This document shows positions 1 through 10,837 of a DNA stretch of 64,000 bases, in pieces (the stretch's first letter is position 1; each line of letters opens with the position of its first letter). Source of the stretch: Avena insularis (lineage: Eukaryota > Streptophyta > Magnoliopsida > Poales > Poaceae); assembly GCA_023614405.1 (NCBI GenBank), contig JAJUPC010000225.1, positions 434,001 to 498,000 on the forward strand. Direction: 5' to 3'. The position numbers and the translations under genes were made by a program. Below the pieces are notes generated by a model. It made no database searches, was not told where the DNA came from, and saw only the letters and a list, made by a program, of their open reading frames with translations.

Positions 1-828
1 CTATTTGAGCCCTGGAAAGAAATATTGAGCCTCATTGAAAAATATCACAAAGAGTGAATTCATTTCCTAGTTGGACATGATACTTTGATTCATCAAGAAC
101 TTTATACTACCTAAATTATTGTGTTATTGTTTAACTAGATTTGGCATCTATCGGACTAAGCGCCAGTGAAGGAGGAGGAAGAAGCGTAGAGATGGAGAGG
201 CCTTGCTAAGGAGGCAATAAGGAGAAGGCATGATAAAGAGATATGTGGTGCTCCAGGGACACGTTTGAGGTGCACCATGACATATATTCTCTTGGCAAAG
301 TAGGCCGAACCCATCTATGGGTCGGTATGTATCGATTTAGTCGAACCAAGTCAGTTTGGGCCCAAGTTACTTAGCTGTTTTTAGGCCGTTTGAGAGGACG
401 CCCCAGCCCTCATAGATACCCTAGCAGCCTTGTAGTAATTAGGGTTAGACCATGTGTTTAGATTAAACCAATATTTGTTTCAATGAGCTATGCATGCAAC
501 GCATTCATACGAAATTATATGTTCCTCTTTGATTGATCAGGAATATCTACCATACCTCCCTTTGATTCGATCTGGGTTTGCTACTGAAAGTCTTTGTGTT
601 TCTGCTTTTGTTCCATTGGGAATTGGTAGATTCCAAACACGCTTACAGCAAGTGGTAGGTGACTATGTCTTAAGTGTGTGAAGTTGTGAATACCATGCAG
701 GTTGAGATCTGTTGCATTGGCGTGAGGAAGACAGCGGTGATTCCACAACATCCCACAAATTATCTCCATTACATCCACCATCATCTCTGGCGTGCTCAGC
801 GAGGAAAGATGGGACACCCCTTATCACT
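1..828 (+). repeat. LTR of family C, left-arm copy (5' end off window)
   Basis: Matches the reverse complement of 10838-11682 and 15387-16214. It ends in ACCCCTTATCA, as the other copies do. About 40 bases of the LTR start lie outside the window. The first 200 bases still encode a degraded version of the LTR peptide described under findings (residues like FILPK). Confidence 0.85.
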
Positions 829-1187
829 ACACCAACCACAACTTCATCACAACTACGCCAGCATGATCAGAAAGGACGAGACCCTTGCCATGCTTGTGAA
901 GGATCGCCCATGATCTCTCATGCCCGTCGACAACAAGAAGGGCCTGCATCATTGCACTTAACCGTCACTGCAGGATAATAGACTTGGAGGAGACCATCCA
1001 CGAGAGGGACATGCAGCTTGAGGAGAGGGAGAATGCAGGGAGGAAGATATCCATTGGGAGACCCTACTCTTATCCGCAGTGATAATGATGACTTTCCTAG
1101 AGGATCAAGCCATGGACTTATTCACCGATGAGGATGACTTAGAGTCTTCATTGATGATGATGATGAAGCCATCGATTCTAAGGAGTA
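829..1187 (+). pseudogene. Tail of pre-gag ORF of D (left arm)
   Basis: Encodes in broken frames the same protein tail as 10507-10837 on the minus strand: a basic stretch, a coiled-coil-like segment with IIDLEETI and QLEERENAG, then a strongly acidic end (DEDD, DDDDEAIDSKE). The stop is at 1185-1187. No known domain is recognised. In the intact order it would lie between the 5' LTR and gag of D. The upstream half is separated from it by element C in the other arm. Confidence 0.65.
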
Positions 1188-1639
1188 AATGTAAAACTTG
1201 AGCACTAGCGTTAGTGAAGTTAATATTCGGTCCCCAACATGCCTTATCGTAGTTTCACCGAATGGTTCTATAAAACAATCTGTTTCCTTGTTGTGGTGTG
1301 TGTTTGTATACGTGTGCTTCTTATGAATGAATGAATGAAAGAGTCAAACTTCAAAAACTTTTCAAAAACAAACCCACAAGACCTTGAAATTTCCTCTTTT
1401 CTCATGAAGTCTATCTCAATCCTTGGATGCCTCGCGGAGGGATACAGTTCATCCCGGATCCAATGTTGCAGATCTTGCAAATGTTGTTGGTTTCCGGACA
1501 TGAAAAGGTGAAGAAGAAACCAAACATCAAACCAACTTAGCCACCCCAACACATACCTTATACCTCAGATGGCCAACAACAACAACCAAGGCCATAAGAA
1601 ACCAGGACAACTGAAGCTGATCCAAGCTCAAGAATTTTG
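1188..1639 (+). other. D spacer between pre-gag ORF and gag
   Basis: Noncoding stretch corresponding to 10140-10506 on the minus strand. I see no RNA gene or other element. The reading frames here are chance frames, apart from a short possible gag N-terminus (peptides such as MANNNNQGHKK at about 1569). Confidence 0.5.
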
Positions 1640-2521
1640 AGAACACCAATCCCACCCATCTTTTAAGCCAAGTCACGAAACCCTTAGATCACAGATGATT
1701 GGTACTGCAAACCATGGAGAACAACCTTAGAAGTTAGAGACCGGGGAGTGGAAGCCAGCGAGAAAAGTACTATTTTTCCACCCCACTATCTGGCGGGAGA
1801 TGCAAAGAGCTTGGTGGAGCAGGCGTTAATAGCCATATTTGGAGAACAAATGATGACTTGGGATGAATTCAAATTCAAGTTCAAGCCCGGAACCCATGTG
1901 ACCACTGAGGGTTTGATCAAAAGGATTAGAGATGAATTAAGAGGGTGAAGAAAGGGATGATGGCGATAGTTGAATGCAGTGACAGAATTTCTATGATTAG
2001 CTAGGTATGCATGCCAGATGAAGATTGACACTAAAGCCAAGAAGAAGGAAGAGATTGTTGAATAGTGCATGATGAGATGTAGGCGGTATTGATCAACATT
2101 CCATTTGCTTTGACATTGAAGCCTTAGTGGATTACGCCATTCCGGATGGAAGGCAAAGATAATCAAGCTAATGAGAAGCATGGCGATAGAATAGTGAACC
2201 AACCAGAAACCCACCCATACCCCAAAGTATTGCTAACCCGTCGTCTGATGTTGTCCCAAGAAACAATAGACCCCCGATGAACCGTCCGAGCTATCCCAAC
2301 CGTGGAGGAGAAACCCAAGGCAGGAGGGAAACCCTAGCAACAACCCGTGACCCAGCCAGATTTCAATCCTGCCACCGGCCAAAGTTCAACAACAACAATG
2401 CTGCCACTTACAATACCCTTTAAGGACTAGAAGCAATGTTGTGCACATTGTAGGAAAAAGATAAGTCTCGGGGTGACTTGTTATGAATGTGGAACCAAGG
2501 GTCACTACTCCAATGAGTGTT
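1640..2521 (+). pseudogene. gag: gag of element D, left arm (broken)
   Basis: Structural capsid and nucleocapsid protein of a Tekay-like chromovirus. Seen: the capsid piece HYLAGDAK...TWDEFKFKF...GLIKRIRDELR at 1748-1948, then the basic and asparagine/proline-rich linker in other frames, and a zinc knuckle C-x2-C-x4-H-x4-C (YECGTKGHYSNEC) at 2479-2520. Frameshifts and stops interrupt it throughout. The mirror copy at 9258-10140 is cleaner. Members of this lineage use gag to package genomic RNA in cytoplasmic particles. This copy cannot encode a functional product. Confidence 0.8.
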
Positions 2522-2621
2522 GCAGAAAGCTTGCAGCGACCCCCAATCATGAATACTTGACTCAGCATCAGCACCGTGTTCAACTGGAAGAAGAAGAATT
2601 ACCCTAAAGAATTCGCTCAAC

Positions 2622-3943
2622 ACATAATGGCGTCTGTTTTCACATGAATCTTTGAAAGAAGCCGAAGCGCCAGATATGTCGTGCTTTGGGTATGTTTTAC
2701 TGTTAACTTCCGGTACTTGCAAAGAGTGTTGTTTAATTTTGGAACGCCAGCACTTTCGTTTTATTATAGAAGAATTTGCATGTACTAGTAAAGATTCAAC
2801 CAAGCAAATTGAAGCATGTTATGATAGTTCAAATACCTGGTTCAACAACCAAAAGCTGAACAAATTTGCAAAGGCCGGTACCTATTAGAATCCATGGCAT
2901 AGAATTTTTTATGCTAATCTAATATAAGTACTTTCGAGAACCAAAAGGTTTGGAAGTAGTACTAAGGAATGGATTGGATGTCAAAACGCATAAAGGATTA
3001 ATTGACTATGCCCAATAAAGCCATAACCATGACCCGGTACTGACGCGAATATCAATAGAGCATGTATCTAAAACCTTGCCCGATCGATTCATATTGCAAC
3101 AAGAGTATGGCCAACCCACCATTGAACAAGTCGGAAGTAGTGCATTCCCGAATACCGGCCAATATTTCGAGATGTATTGCCCGATATGCCCCAGAGATCC
3201 GGGATATCAGATTATCATTGAACTAATCCACCGGAAGGGCCGGACCCATAGCCACGAGATGTTATGAGTTTGAACCCCATACGAATTAGTGGATTTGAAG
3301 AAGCAAGCTGGATGCTATCTTTTGGAGATAGGCCTGATTCAACCAAGTGCATTTCCATGGAGATCTTTTGTCTTGTTTGTGGATAAGAAAAGATGGAGGT
3401 AACCGTTTTATACGGATTATCGAATTTGAATGATGTCACCATCAAGAACAAGTACCCCTTGCGAATGATAGAACCTGTTTGACCGGTTGAAAATTCTTGC
3501 CAAAGTGTTTTCTAAGATTGATCTTTTCCACTTGGTTATCATCAACTCAAGATTAGCGGCAGTAGGGATATTCCGAAGACCACCTTTACCACCGGATATG
3601 AATTTGTATGGAGTACAACATCATATCTTTTGGATTAACCAATGCCCCAGCTTATTTCATGAATCTCATGAATAAAGATTTTTATGGACTTCTGGATAAG
3701 TTTGTCATTTGTTTTTCGCCATTGACATTACTGATCTATTCAAATTACAAGAAGAGAACATGAGCTACACACGAGGGACCATCCTTGGAACCCTTAGGGA
3801 GCATCGGTTTGTCTGCATGAGATTTAGCAAATGTGAATCCCTGGTTACATGGTAGGATTCACTCGGACATATTATGTGTCATTAGGAGGAATGCATAGAT
3901 TGACCTGCAAGGATTAATGGTGTTGAACAATGGCAAGACCCAA
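2622..3943 (+). pseudogene. pol: Protease and RT start of element D, left arm (broken)
   Basis: Protease: a motif at about 2726-2743 reads LFNFG where the family has LFDSG, so the catalytic Asp is replaced by Asn (codon AAT 2735-2737). Downstream peptides IVQIPGSTT and GLEVV follow in broken frames. RT: pieces of the N-terminal fingers (PDVFP-like at about 3155) and of the strand KFSKCE...VDPAK (3826-3910) are visible but out of frame. The gene ends at 3943 where family-A LTR sequence starts, so the second half of RT, RNase H and integrase are absent. Its mirror is 7923-9180. Confidence 0.75.
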
Positions 3944-4909
3944 TGATGTGGACATCCATCTATTGAGTACAAGCTACACACATACAAGGACCTATCCACA
4001 GAGATCTGCATTGCCAAACAACTTAACTACTATCCCAGGGTACTTTACGTTTCTTGCAACTGTTCCTTCCACATACGCATGAGGGAAGATATGATGCCTT
4101 GCCCTCAATCAGATGTATTTATTACTCTTAGGAATGATGGACCAAGCATGGATGAGAGGAGACAAGCGATTGGAGCATGGCCATGCATGGAGATGGCTGA
4201 CAAGCATGAGATGATTCAAGAAAAAGGAGCCACGGATGAAGATTTCAGAACTTTGAGGCCACCATAATGAAGAAAGGAGAAACTTGGACAGGAAATATTC
4301 AAGATTAATACTTCTAGAATTCGTCCATAGCTTAATATGGTGCTTCGACACACTTTGTTTTTGGGCGAGGGCCCATGTAATTTTCCATGAGTTTTGAAAT
4401 TAGCCACTTTTAGAGTCCGTATTTGAGGAGAAAAGGACTTACAAGGTTGGATTCGGCTACCACTTCTGGCTGGCGAAACCCCACCTTTTCCTCCATAAAT
4501 ACTCCCCACTTAGCGAGTCACTTTAGACTCCGATTAACTGTTTAGACATTAAGTTAGCCATCGCCTTGGCAACCCATGAGAGCTCGGCGTCATGAGGCCT
4601 CTTGTACTTAGCACCTATTTATACAGGATCCCATATTTTCAATAAAGCTTTCATCTTAATCCCCAATATCTTGATTGAAATATTGGTTATTACTTGTTCT
4701 CGATTTGGTAAATTAGGAATTAAGATTCCCTCGTTGAATCCGGTGATGCGTGTTCGCACTTGAGATTAGCAGGTAACCTCGAGGAGATTGACCTACGGAT
4801 TGCATTGGCGCTCGTGCTGCATGCGATGTGGTCGAATCGTCAAGCCCGAACTCCACCAAATCGACTATCACCATCTCATCGAGAAAGATGGGACACATTT
4901 GCCCTATCA
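3944..4909 (+). repeat. Family-A LTR, array copy 1 (+)
   Basis: Starts TGATGTGGACATCC and ends TTTGCCCTATCA like the 3' LTR of element A (43689-44610). It lies directly after broken D RT sequence ending GACCCAA. At 966 bases it is slightly longer than other copies because of small insertions. Confidence 0.85.
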
Positions 4910-4934
4910 AGTGGTATGTCAGTTCAGGATTTCT
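4910..4934 (+). promoter_or_regulatory. PBS-only spacer between LTR_A copies
   Basis: The 25 bases begin AGTGGTATGTCAG, matching the primer-binding-site region that follows the 5' LTR of element A (AGTGGTATCAGATTTCAGG at 37896). The next LTR begins immediately after it. No internal domain is present. Confidence 0.75.
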
Positions 4935-5840
4935 TGATGTGGACATCCCTTCTATTGATACAACCGTTGTACCTACAACAACACACATACAAGGATCCAT
5001 CACAAGATCTCGTGCCAAACAACTTAACTTATCCAGTACTACGTTTCTTGGAACTATTCCTCACATACATGAGAATATGATGCTGCCTAAATCAGATGTA
5101 TTTCTTACTCTTAGGAATGATGGACCAAGCATGGATGAGAGGGACAACATTGGAGCATGGCCATGCATGGAGATGGCAACAAGCATGTGATGATCAGAGA
5201 GAAGGCCACGGATGAAGATTTCGAACTTTGAGGCCACCATAATGAAGAAAGAAGGCTTGGATGAAATATTCAAGATCAATACTTCACAGATTAGTCCATA
5301 GCTTAATATGGTGCTGCGACACCTTTATTTTGAGCGAGGCCCATGTAATTTTCAGGATTTTAATTAGCCACTTTTAGAGTCCGTATTTGAGGGAAAAGGA
5401 CTTCTAGGGTTGGATTGGCCACCACTTCCATGGCTGGCGAAACCCCTACCTAAATCCTTAAATACTCCCCATAGCAAATCACCCTAGACTCGGATTTTGT
5501 TTAGACATTAAGTTAGCCATCACTAGCAACCATGAGGCTCGAGCATCATGAGAGGCCTCTTGTGCCAGCACCTATTAGGGATACCATATTTTCAATAAAG
5601 CTTTCCTCTTAATGCCAATATCTTGATTGCAATATTGGTTCTTACTTGTTCTTGATTTTAGGTAGGAATTAAGACCCTCGCTGGTCGGGCTGATCGTGTT
5701 CCTTGAGGATCGGTAACCTCGAGGAGATTGTCCTAGCGATTGCATTGGCGCTCGTGCTGCGCGTGTAATCGGATCGTCAAGCCGAACTCCACCGTCGAGT
5801 ATCTTCATCTCATGAAAGATCGGACACCTTTGCCCTATCA
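4935..5840 (+). repeat. Family-A LTR, array copy 2 (+)
   Basis: Full-length LTR from TGATGTGGACATCC to TTTGCCCTATCA (906 bases). Orientation switches right after it: the next sequence is reverse-oriented LTR_A. This is the apparent centre of the inverted repeat. Confidence 0.85.
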
Positions 5841-6086
5841 CCTGTATAGGTCACGAACAAGAAGGCCTAAATGGCACTCGAGCCTTGGCGAAGTTGCTCA
5901 CGATGGCTAACTTAATGTCTAACAAAATCAGTCTAGGGTGGCGGCTATAGGGGAGTATTTAAGGAGGAAAGGTGGGATTCGACCAGCCATGGAAGTGGTG
6001 GCGAATCATAGAAGCCTTTTCATCAAAACTCTAAAATTACGATGGGTCCTTGTATGTGTGGCTTTGTGTCAATAGAGGATGTCACA
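5841..6086 (-). repeat. Family-A LTR, truncated array copy (-)
   Basis: Reverse-oriented LTR_A containing its first ~60 bases and a ~190-base middle part, with the part between and the 3' end missing. Read on the minus strand it starts TGTGACATCC. It borders the orientation switch at 5840/5841. Confidence 0.7.
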
Positions 6087-6104
6087 TGACAATCTGATAC
6101 CACT
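6087..6104 (-). promoter_or_regulatory. PBS-only spacer between LTR_A copies
   Basis: On the minus strand it reads AGTGGTATCAGATTGTCA, the same PBS-derived spacer as at 4910-4934, joined directly to the next LTR start. Confidence 0.7.
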
Positions 6105-7005
6105 TGATAGGGCAAATGTGTCCCGATCTTCCGATGAGATGGTGATAGTCGATTTGGTGGAGTTAGGGCTTGCGATTAGCTACGTGCGACACTGCCAATG
6201 CAATCCGTGGGTCAATCTCCTTGAGGTTACCAATCCTGGCAGGGAACGATCCAGCTGACCAGCGAGGTCTTAATTCCTACACGAAATCGAGAACAAGTAA
6301 TACCAATATTTCAATCAAGATATTGGGGATTAAGATGAAAACTTTATTGAAAATATGGGATCACTGTATGAGTCACGAAGTACAAGAGGCCTCTGCGACG
6401 CTCGAGCCTTGGCGAAGTTGCTATGATGGCTAACTTAATGTCTAAACAGAATCGGAGTCTAAAGTGACGGTTATGGGGAGTATTTAAGGAGGAAAAGGTG
6501 GGGTTTCGGCCAGCCATAGAAGTGGTAGCCGAATCCAACCCTAAGTCCTTTTCCCTCAAATACGGACTCTAAAAGTGGCTATTTAAAATCCTGCGAAAAT
6601 TACATGGGCCTGGCCCAAAATAAAGGTGTCGCAACACCATATTAAGCTATGGGCAATTAGTGAAGTATTAATCTTGAATATTTCATCCAAGCCTTCTTTC
6701 TTCATTATGGTGGCCTCAAAGTTCTGAAATCTTCAAGTGGCCTTCTCTTGGATCATCACATGCTTGCCATCTCCATGCATGGCCATGCTCAATGCTTGTC
6801 CCTCTCATCCATGCTTGGTCCATCATTCCTAAGAGTAAGAAATACATCTGATTTAGGCAGCATCATATTCTCATGTATGTGAGGAATAGTTCCAAGCGAA
6901 AGTACGATAGTTAAGTTGTTTGGCACAAGATCTTGTGATGGGTCCTTGTATGTGTGTAGGCTGTAGGTACAGCGGTTGTGTCAATAGAAGGGATGTCCAC
7001 ATCGA
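6105..7005 (-). repeat. Family-A LTR, array copy (-)
   Basis: Complete LTR in minus orientation: plus-strand start TGATAGGGCAAATG is the complement of the LTR end, and the start TGATGTGGACATCC lies at about 7005. It contains the usual AATAAA-like signal and TTAAATACTCC promoter-like motif on the minus strand. Confidence 0.85.
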
Positions 7006-7024
7006 CCTGAAATACGATACCACT
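7006..7024 (-). promoter_or_regulatory. PBS-only spacer between LTR_A copies
   Basis: On the minus strand it reads AGTGGTATCGTATTTCAGG, 19 bases. This is the third example of the same junction. Confidence 0.7.
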
Positions 7025-7922
7025 TGATAGGGCAAATGTAGATCTTTTCGATGAGATGGTGATAGTCGATTTGGTGGAGTTAGGGCTTGTGATTCGACTA
7101 CTGCGTGCGACCTGGCGCCAATGCAATCCGTGGGTCAATCTCCTTGAGGTTACCAATCCTGCGGGGAACACGATCGGCTGACCAGAGGGTCTTAATTCCT
7201 ACCTGAAATCGAGAACAAGTAATAACCAATATTTCAATCAAGATATTAGGGATTAAGATAAAGCTTTATTGAAAATATGGGATCTGTATGGGTCACGAAG
7301 TACAAGAGGCCTACTGCGGCCTTTCGAGCCTTGGCGAAGTTGCTATGATGGCTAACAATGTCTAAACAGAATCGGAGTCTAAAGTAGCGGTTATGGGGAG
7401 TATTTAAGGAGGAAAAGGTGGGGTTTAAACCAGCCATAGAAGTGGTAGTGAATCCAACCCTAGAAGTCCTTTTCTCCTCAAATCTGGACTCTAAAAGTGG
7501 CTAATTAAAATCCTGCGAAAATTACATGGGCACTGGCCCAAAACAAAGGTGTCATGACACCATATTAAGCTATGGACGAATTTGTGAAGTATTAATCTTG
7601 AATATTTCGTCCAAGCCTCCTTTCTTCATTATGGTGGCCTCAAAGTTCTGAAATCTTCATCAATGGCCTTTTCTTGAATCATCTCATGCTTGCTGCCATC
7701 TCCATGCATGGCCATGCTCCAATGCTTGTCCCTCTCATCCATGCTTGGTCCATCATTCCTAAGAGTAATAAATACATCTGATTTAGGCAGCATCATATTC
7801 TCATGTATGTGAGGAATAGTTGCAAGCAAGCGAAATGCAGGATAGTTAAGTTGTTGTACGAGATCTTGTGATAGGTCCTTGTATGTGTGTAGCTTGTATC
7901 AATAGATGGGATGTCCACATCA
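7025..7922 (-). repeat. Family-A LTR, array copy (-), abutting D RT
   Basis: Complete LTR in minus orientation. Its start abuts D RT sequence TTGGGTCTTGCC, the exact reverse complement of the flank on the left arm. The two flanks are therefore mirror copies and not a target duplication. Confidence 0.85.
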
Positions 7923-9180
7923 TTGGGTCTTGCCATTGTTCAACACCATTAACCTTTGCAGGGTCAACGGCGATTCCTCCGGCTGACACAATATGTCTGA
8001 GGAATCCTACTTCATGTAACCAGGATTCACATTTGCTAAACTTGGCGTGGCTGATGCTCCCTAAGGGTTCCAAGGATGGTCCTCGGTGTAGCTCATGTTC
8101 TTCTTGTAATTTGGAATAGATCGAATGTCATCGATGAAAACAATGACAAACTTATCCGGAAGTCCATAAAATCTTATTCATGAGATTCATGAAATAAGCG
8201 GGGCATTGGTTAATCCAAAAGATGATTGTACTCATACGGTCCATATCACGGTGGTAAAGTGGTCTTGAATATCCTCGGTATGAATCTTGAGTTGATGATA
8301 GCAGTTCTAAGATCAATCTTAGAAAACACTTTAGCAGCGATCAAGCTGGTCAAACAGGTCTTCTATCTTGGCGTTAGGTACTTGTTCTTGATGGTGACAT
8401 CATTCAGCTTAGATAATCCGTTACAAAAGCGGTTACCTCCATCTTTCTTATCCACAAACAAGGCAATTGATCTCCATGGAAATGCACTTGGTTGAATCAG
8501 GCCTATCTCCAGCATAGCATCCAGTTGCTTCTTCAGCTCCACTAATTCAGATGGGTTCAAACTATAACATCTCAGGGCTATGGGTCCGGTTCCAGGGATT
8601 AGTTCAATGATAAACTTGATATCCCGATCTGGGGCATATCGGGCAATACATCTGGAAATACGTCGGGGTATTCACAGACTACTCTGACTTGTTCAATGGT
8701 GGGTTGGGCTATACTCTTGTTGCACATGAATTGACGGGGCAAGGTTTTAGATACATGCTCTATTGATATTCCGGCTGTACTGGTCATGGTTATGGCTTTA
8801 TTGGCATAGTCAATTAATCCTTTATGTTTTGACATCCAATCCATTCCTAGTACTACTTCCAAACCTTTGGTTCTGAGTACTATTAGATTAGCATAAAAAT
8901 CTATGCCATGGATTCTAATAGGTACGGCCTTGCAAATTTGTCTAGCTTTGGTTGTTGAACCAGGTATTTGAACTATCATAACATGCTTCAATTTGGTTGG
9001 TTGAATCTTACTAGTACATGCAAATTCTTCTATAATAAACGAGTGCGATGCTCCAAAATTAAACAACACTCTTGCAAGTACTGAGTTAACAGAAAACATA
9101 CCCAGCACGACATCTGGCGCTTCTTGGGCTTCTTCAGCATTCATGTAAAGCAGGCCGGCCATTCGCGGTTGGCGAATTCC
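7923..9180 (-). pseudogene. pol: Protease and N-terminal RT of element D
   Basis: Protease: one open frame runs 9162 to 8599 on the minus strand, with LFNFGASHSFI about 33 residues in. The family has LFDSG, so the catalytic Asp is Asn here (codon at 9058-9060). VLGMDWMSKHKGLIDYANK follows, a typical end of this protease. RT: EYPDVFPDVLPDMP, then a second frame (8560 to 8363) with LKKQLDAMLEIGLIQPS and VTIKNKY, then KFSKCESWLHEVGFLRH and VDPAKV near 8070-7960. The YxDD box lies in a frameshifted stretch. RT is cut at 7923 by family-A LTR. Not functional. Confidence 0.85.
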
Positions 9181-9257
9181 CTAGGGTAATTCTTCTTCGA
9201 GGCTGAACAGTCTTGATCTGAGGGGCATTCACATTGGGGAGCTCTTTGGCAACTTCT

Positions 9258-10140
9258 TTAACACTCATTGGAGTAGTGACCCTTGGTTCCACATTCATAA
9301 CAAGTCACCTGAGACTTATCTTTTCCTACAACAGGCACAACATTGCTTCTAGTCCTTGGGGCAGTATTGGTGGCAGCATTGTTGTTGTTGAACTTGGCGG
9401 TCTTGAGGATTGAAATTCTTTGGGGTTGCCGGGGTTGTTGTTGTGGTTTCCTCCGGGCCTTTGGTTTCCTCCTCCACGGTTGGGATAGGTTGGACGGTTC
9501 ATCGGGGGTCTATTGTTTCTTGGGACAAATACTGTAGACGGGTTGGGGCAATACTTTGGGGTATGGTGGGTTTCTGGTTGGTTCATCATTCTACGCTTGC
9601 GTTTCTCATTAGCTTGGTTTATCTTGCCTTCCATCTGAATGGCAGAATCCACTAAGGCTTCAATGTCAGCAAATGGAATGTTGACCAATACCGTCTACAT
9701 CTCATCATGCAGACCATTCAACAATCTCTCCTTCTTCTTGGCTTTAGTGTCAATCTCATCTGGTGCATACCTAGCTAATCATAGAAATTTGTCACGGTAC
9801 TCAACTACTGTCATCATCCCTTTCTTCAATTCTCTTAATTCATCTCTAATCCTTTTGATCAAACCCGGTGTCACATGGGTTCTGCTGAACTTGAATTTGA
9901 ATTCATCCCAAGTCATCATTTGTTCTCCAGTCATGGCGCGAACGCTGTTCCACCAAGCTCTTGCATCTCCTGCCAGATAGTGGGTGGAAAATAGTACTTT
10001 CTCGTTGGCTTCCACTCCTGCAACTTCTAAGTTGTTCTCCATGGTTTGCAGCCAATCATCTGCATCTAAGGGCTCTTCAGACTTACTAAAGATGGGTGGA
10101 TTGGTGTTCTGAAAATTCTTGAGCTTGGATCAACAGTTGT
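9258..10140 (-). pseudogene. gag: gag of element D
   Basis: Capsid region: frame 10042-9779 with NEKVLFSTHYLAGDARAWW, TWDEFKFKF and KKGMMTVVEYRDKFL, the standard chromovirus gag core. Frame 9688-9326 holds EALVDSAIQMEGKINQ and a basic, Asn/Pro/Gly-rich stretch (RPGGNHNNNPGNP). A zinc knuckle C-x2-C-x4-H-x4-C (YECGTKGHYSNEC) is at 9261-9302. Two or three frameshifts separate the parts. The start lies near 10130 on the basis of a NPPIF peptide upstream of the core. It follows the pre-gag ORF by about 370 bases and precedes the protease. Confidence 0.85.
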
Positions 10141-10506
10141 CCTGGTTTCCATGGCCTTGGTTGTTGTTGGCCATCTGAGGTATGTGTTGAAGGGTGGCTA
10201 AGTTGGCTTGATGTTTGGCTCTTTCGACATGATCCAAACCAACATTTGCAAGATCGCAACATTGGATCCGGGGATGAGCGCATCCTCATGAGAGCATCGA
10301 AGATTGAGATAGATCATGAAAAAAGAAATTTCTAAGGTTCAGGGGTTTGTTTTGAAAAGTTTTTGAAGTTTGACTCTTTCATTCATTCATTCATAGCACG
10401 ATACAAACACACCACAACAAGGAAGCAGTTGTTTTAGAACCATTCTGTGAAACTACGATACAGTGGGACCGAATACAACTTCACTAACGCTAGTGCTCAA
10501 GTTTTA

Positions 10507-10837
10507 CTACTCCTTAGAATCGATGGCTTCATCATCATCATCAATGAAGACGAAGTCATCCTCATCGGTGAATAAGTCCATGGCTTGATCCTCTAGAAAG
10601 TCATCATTATCAACATGATAAGGTAAAGGTCTCCACGGATATCTTCCCGCATTCTCCCTCTCCTCAAGCTGCATGTCCCTCTGGTGGATGGTCTCCTCCA
10701 AGTCTATTATCCTGTGTGGCCGGGCAATGATGCGCTCCTTCTTGTTAAGCTGACGGCGATGAGACTGGCGATCCTTCACAAGCATGGCAAGGGTCTGGTC
10801 CTTCTTGACTGCGATGGCGTAGTTGTGGTTGGTGTAG
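10507..10837 (-). pseudogene. Pre-gag ORF of D, C-terminal part
   Basis: Open on the minus strand to a TAG at 10507-10509. Seen: a basic segment (VKDRQSHRRQLNKKER), a coiled-coil-like heptad stretch (RIIDLEETIHQRDMQLEERE), then an acidic tail with FTDEDD and DDDDEAIDSKE. It is the continuation of 16215-16640 after removal of inserted element C, with a small frame difference at the junction. No catalytic motif is visible and I do not recognise the family. It sits between LTR and gag, where standard Tekay elements have only a leader. Confidence 0.7.

Larger units (their letters stand above)
829..3943 (+). mobile_element. Element D fragment, plus-strand arm (Tekay-like gypsy)
   Basis: This is the inverted copy of 7923-10837. 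It carries the tail of the pre-gag ORF, gag, protease and the first part of RT in the normal order, all heavily frameshifted. It is 200 bases longer than the other arm because of small insertions. It ends abruptly in RT where the family-A LTR array begins. The coding domains are listed separately. Confidence 0.85.

Noticed and set aside
3944..7922. A single nested element inserted in D with the LTR pair as its ends
   Set aside because: Flanks are mirror images rather than direct repeats, LTRs face opposite ways, and there is no internal domain.
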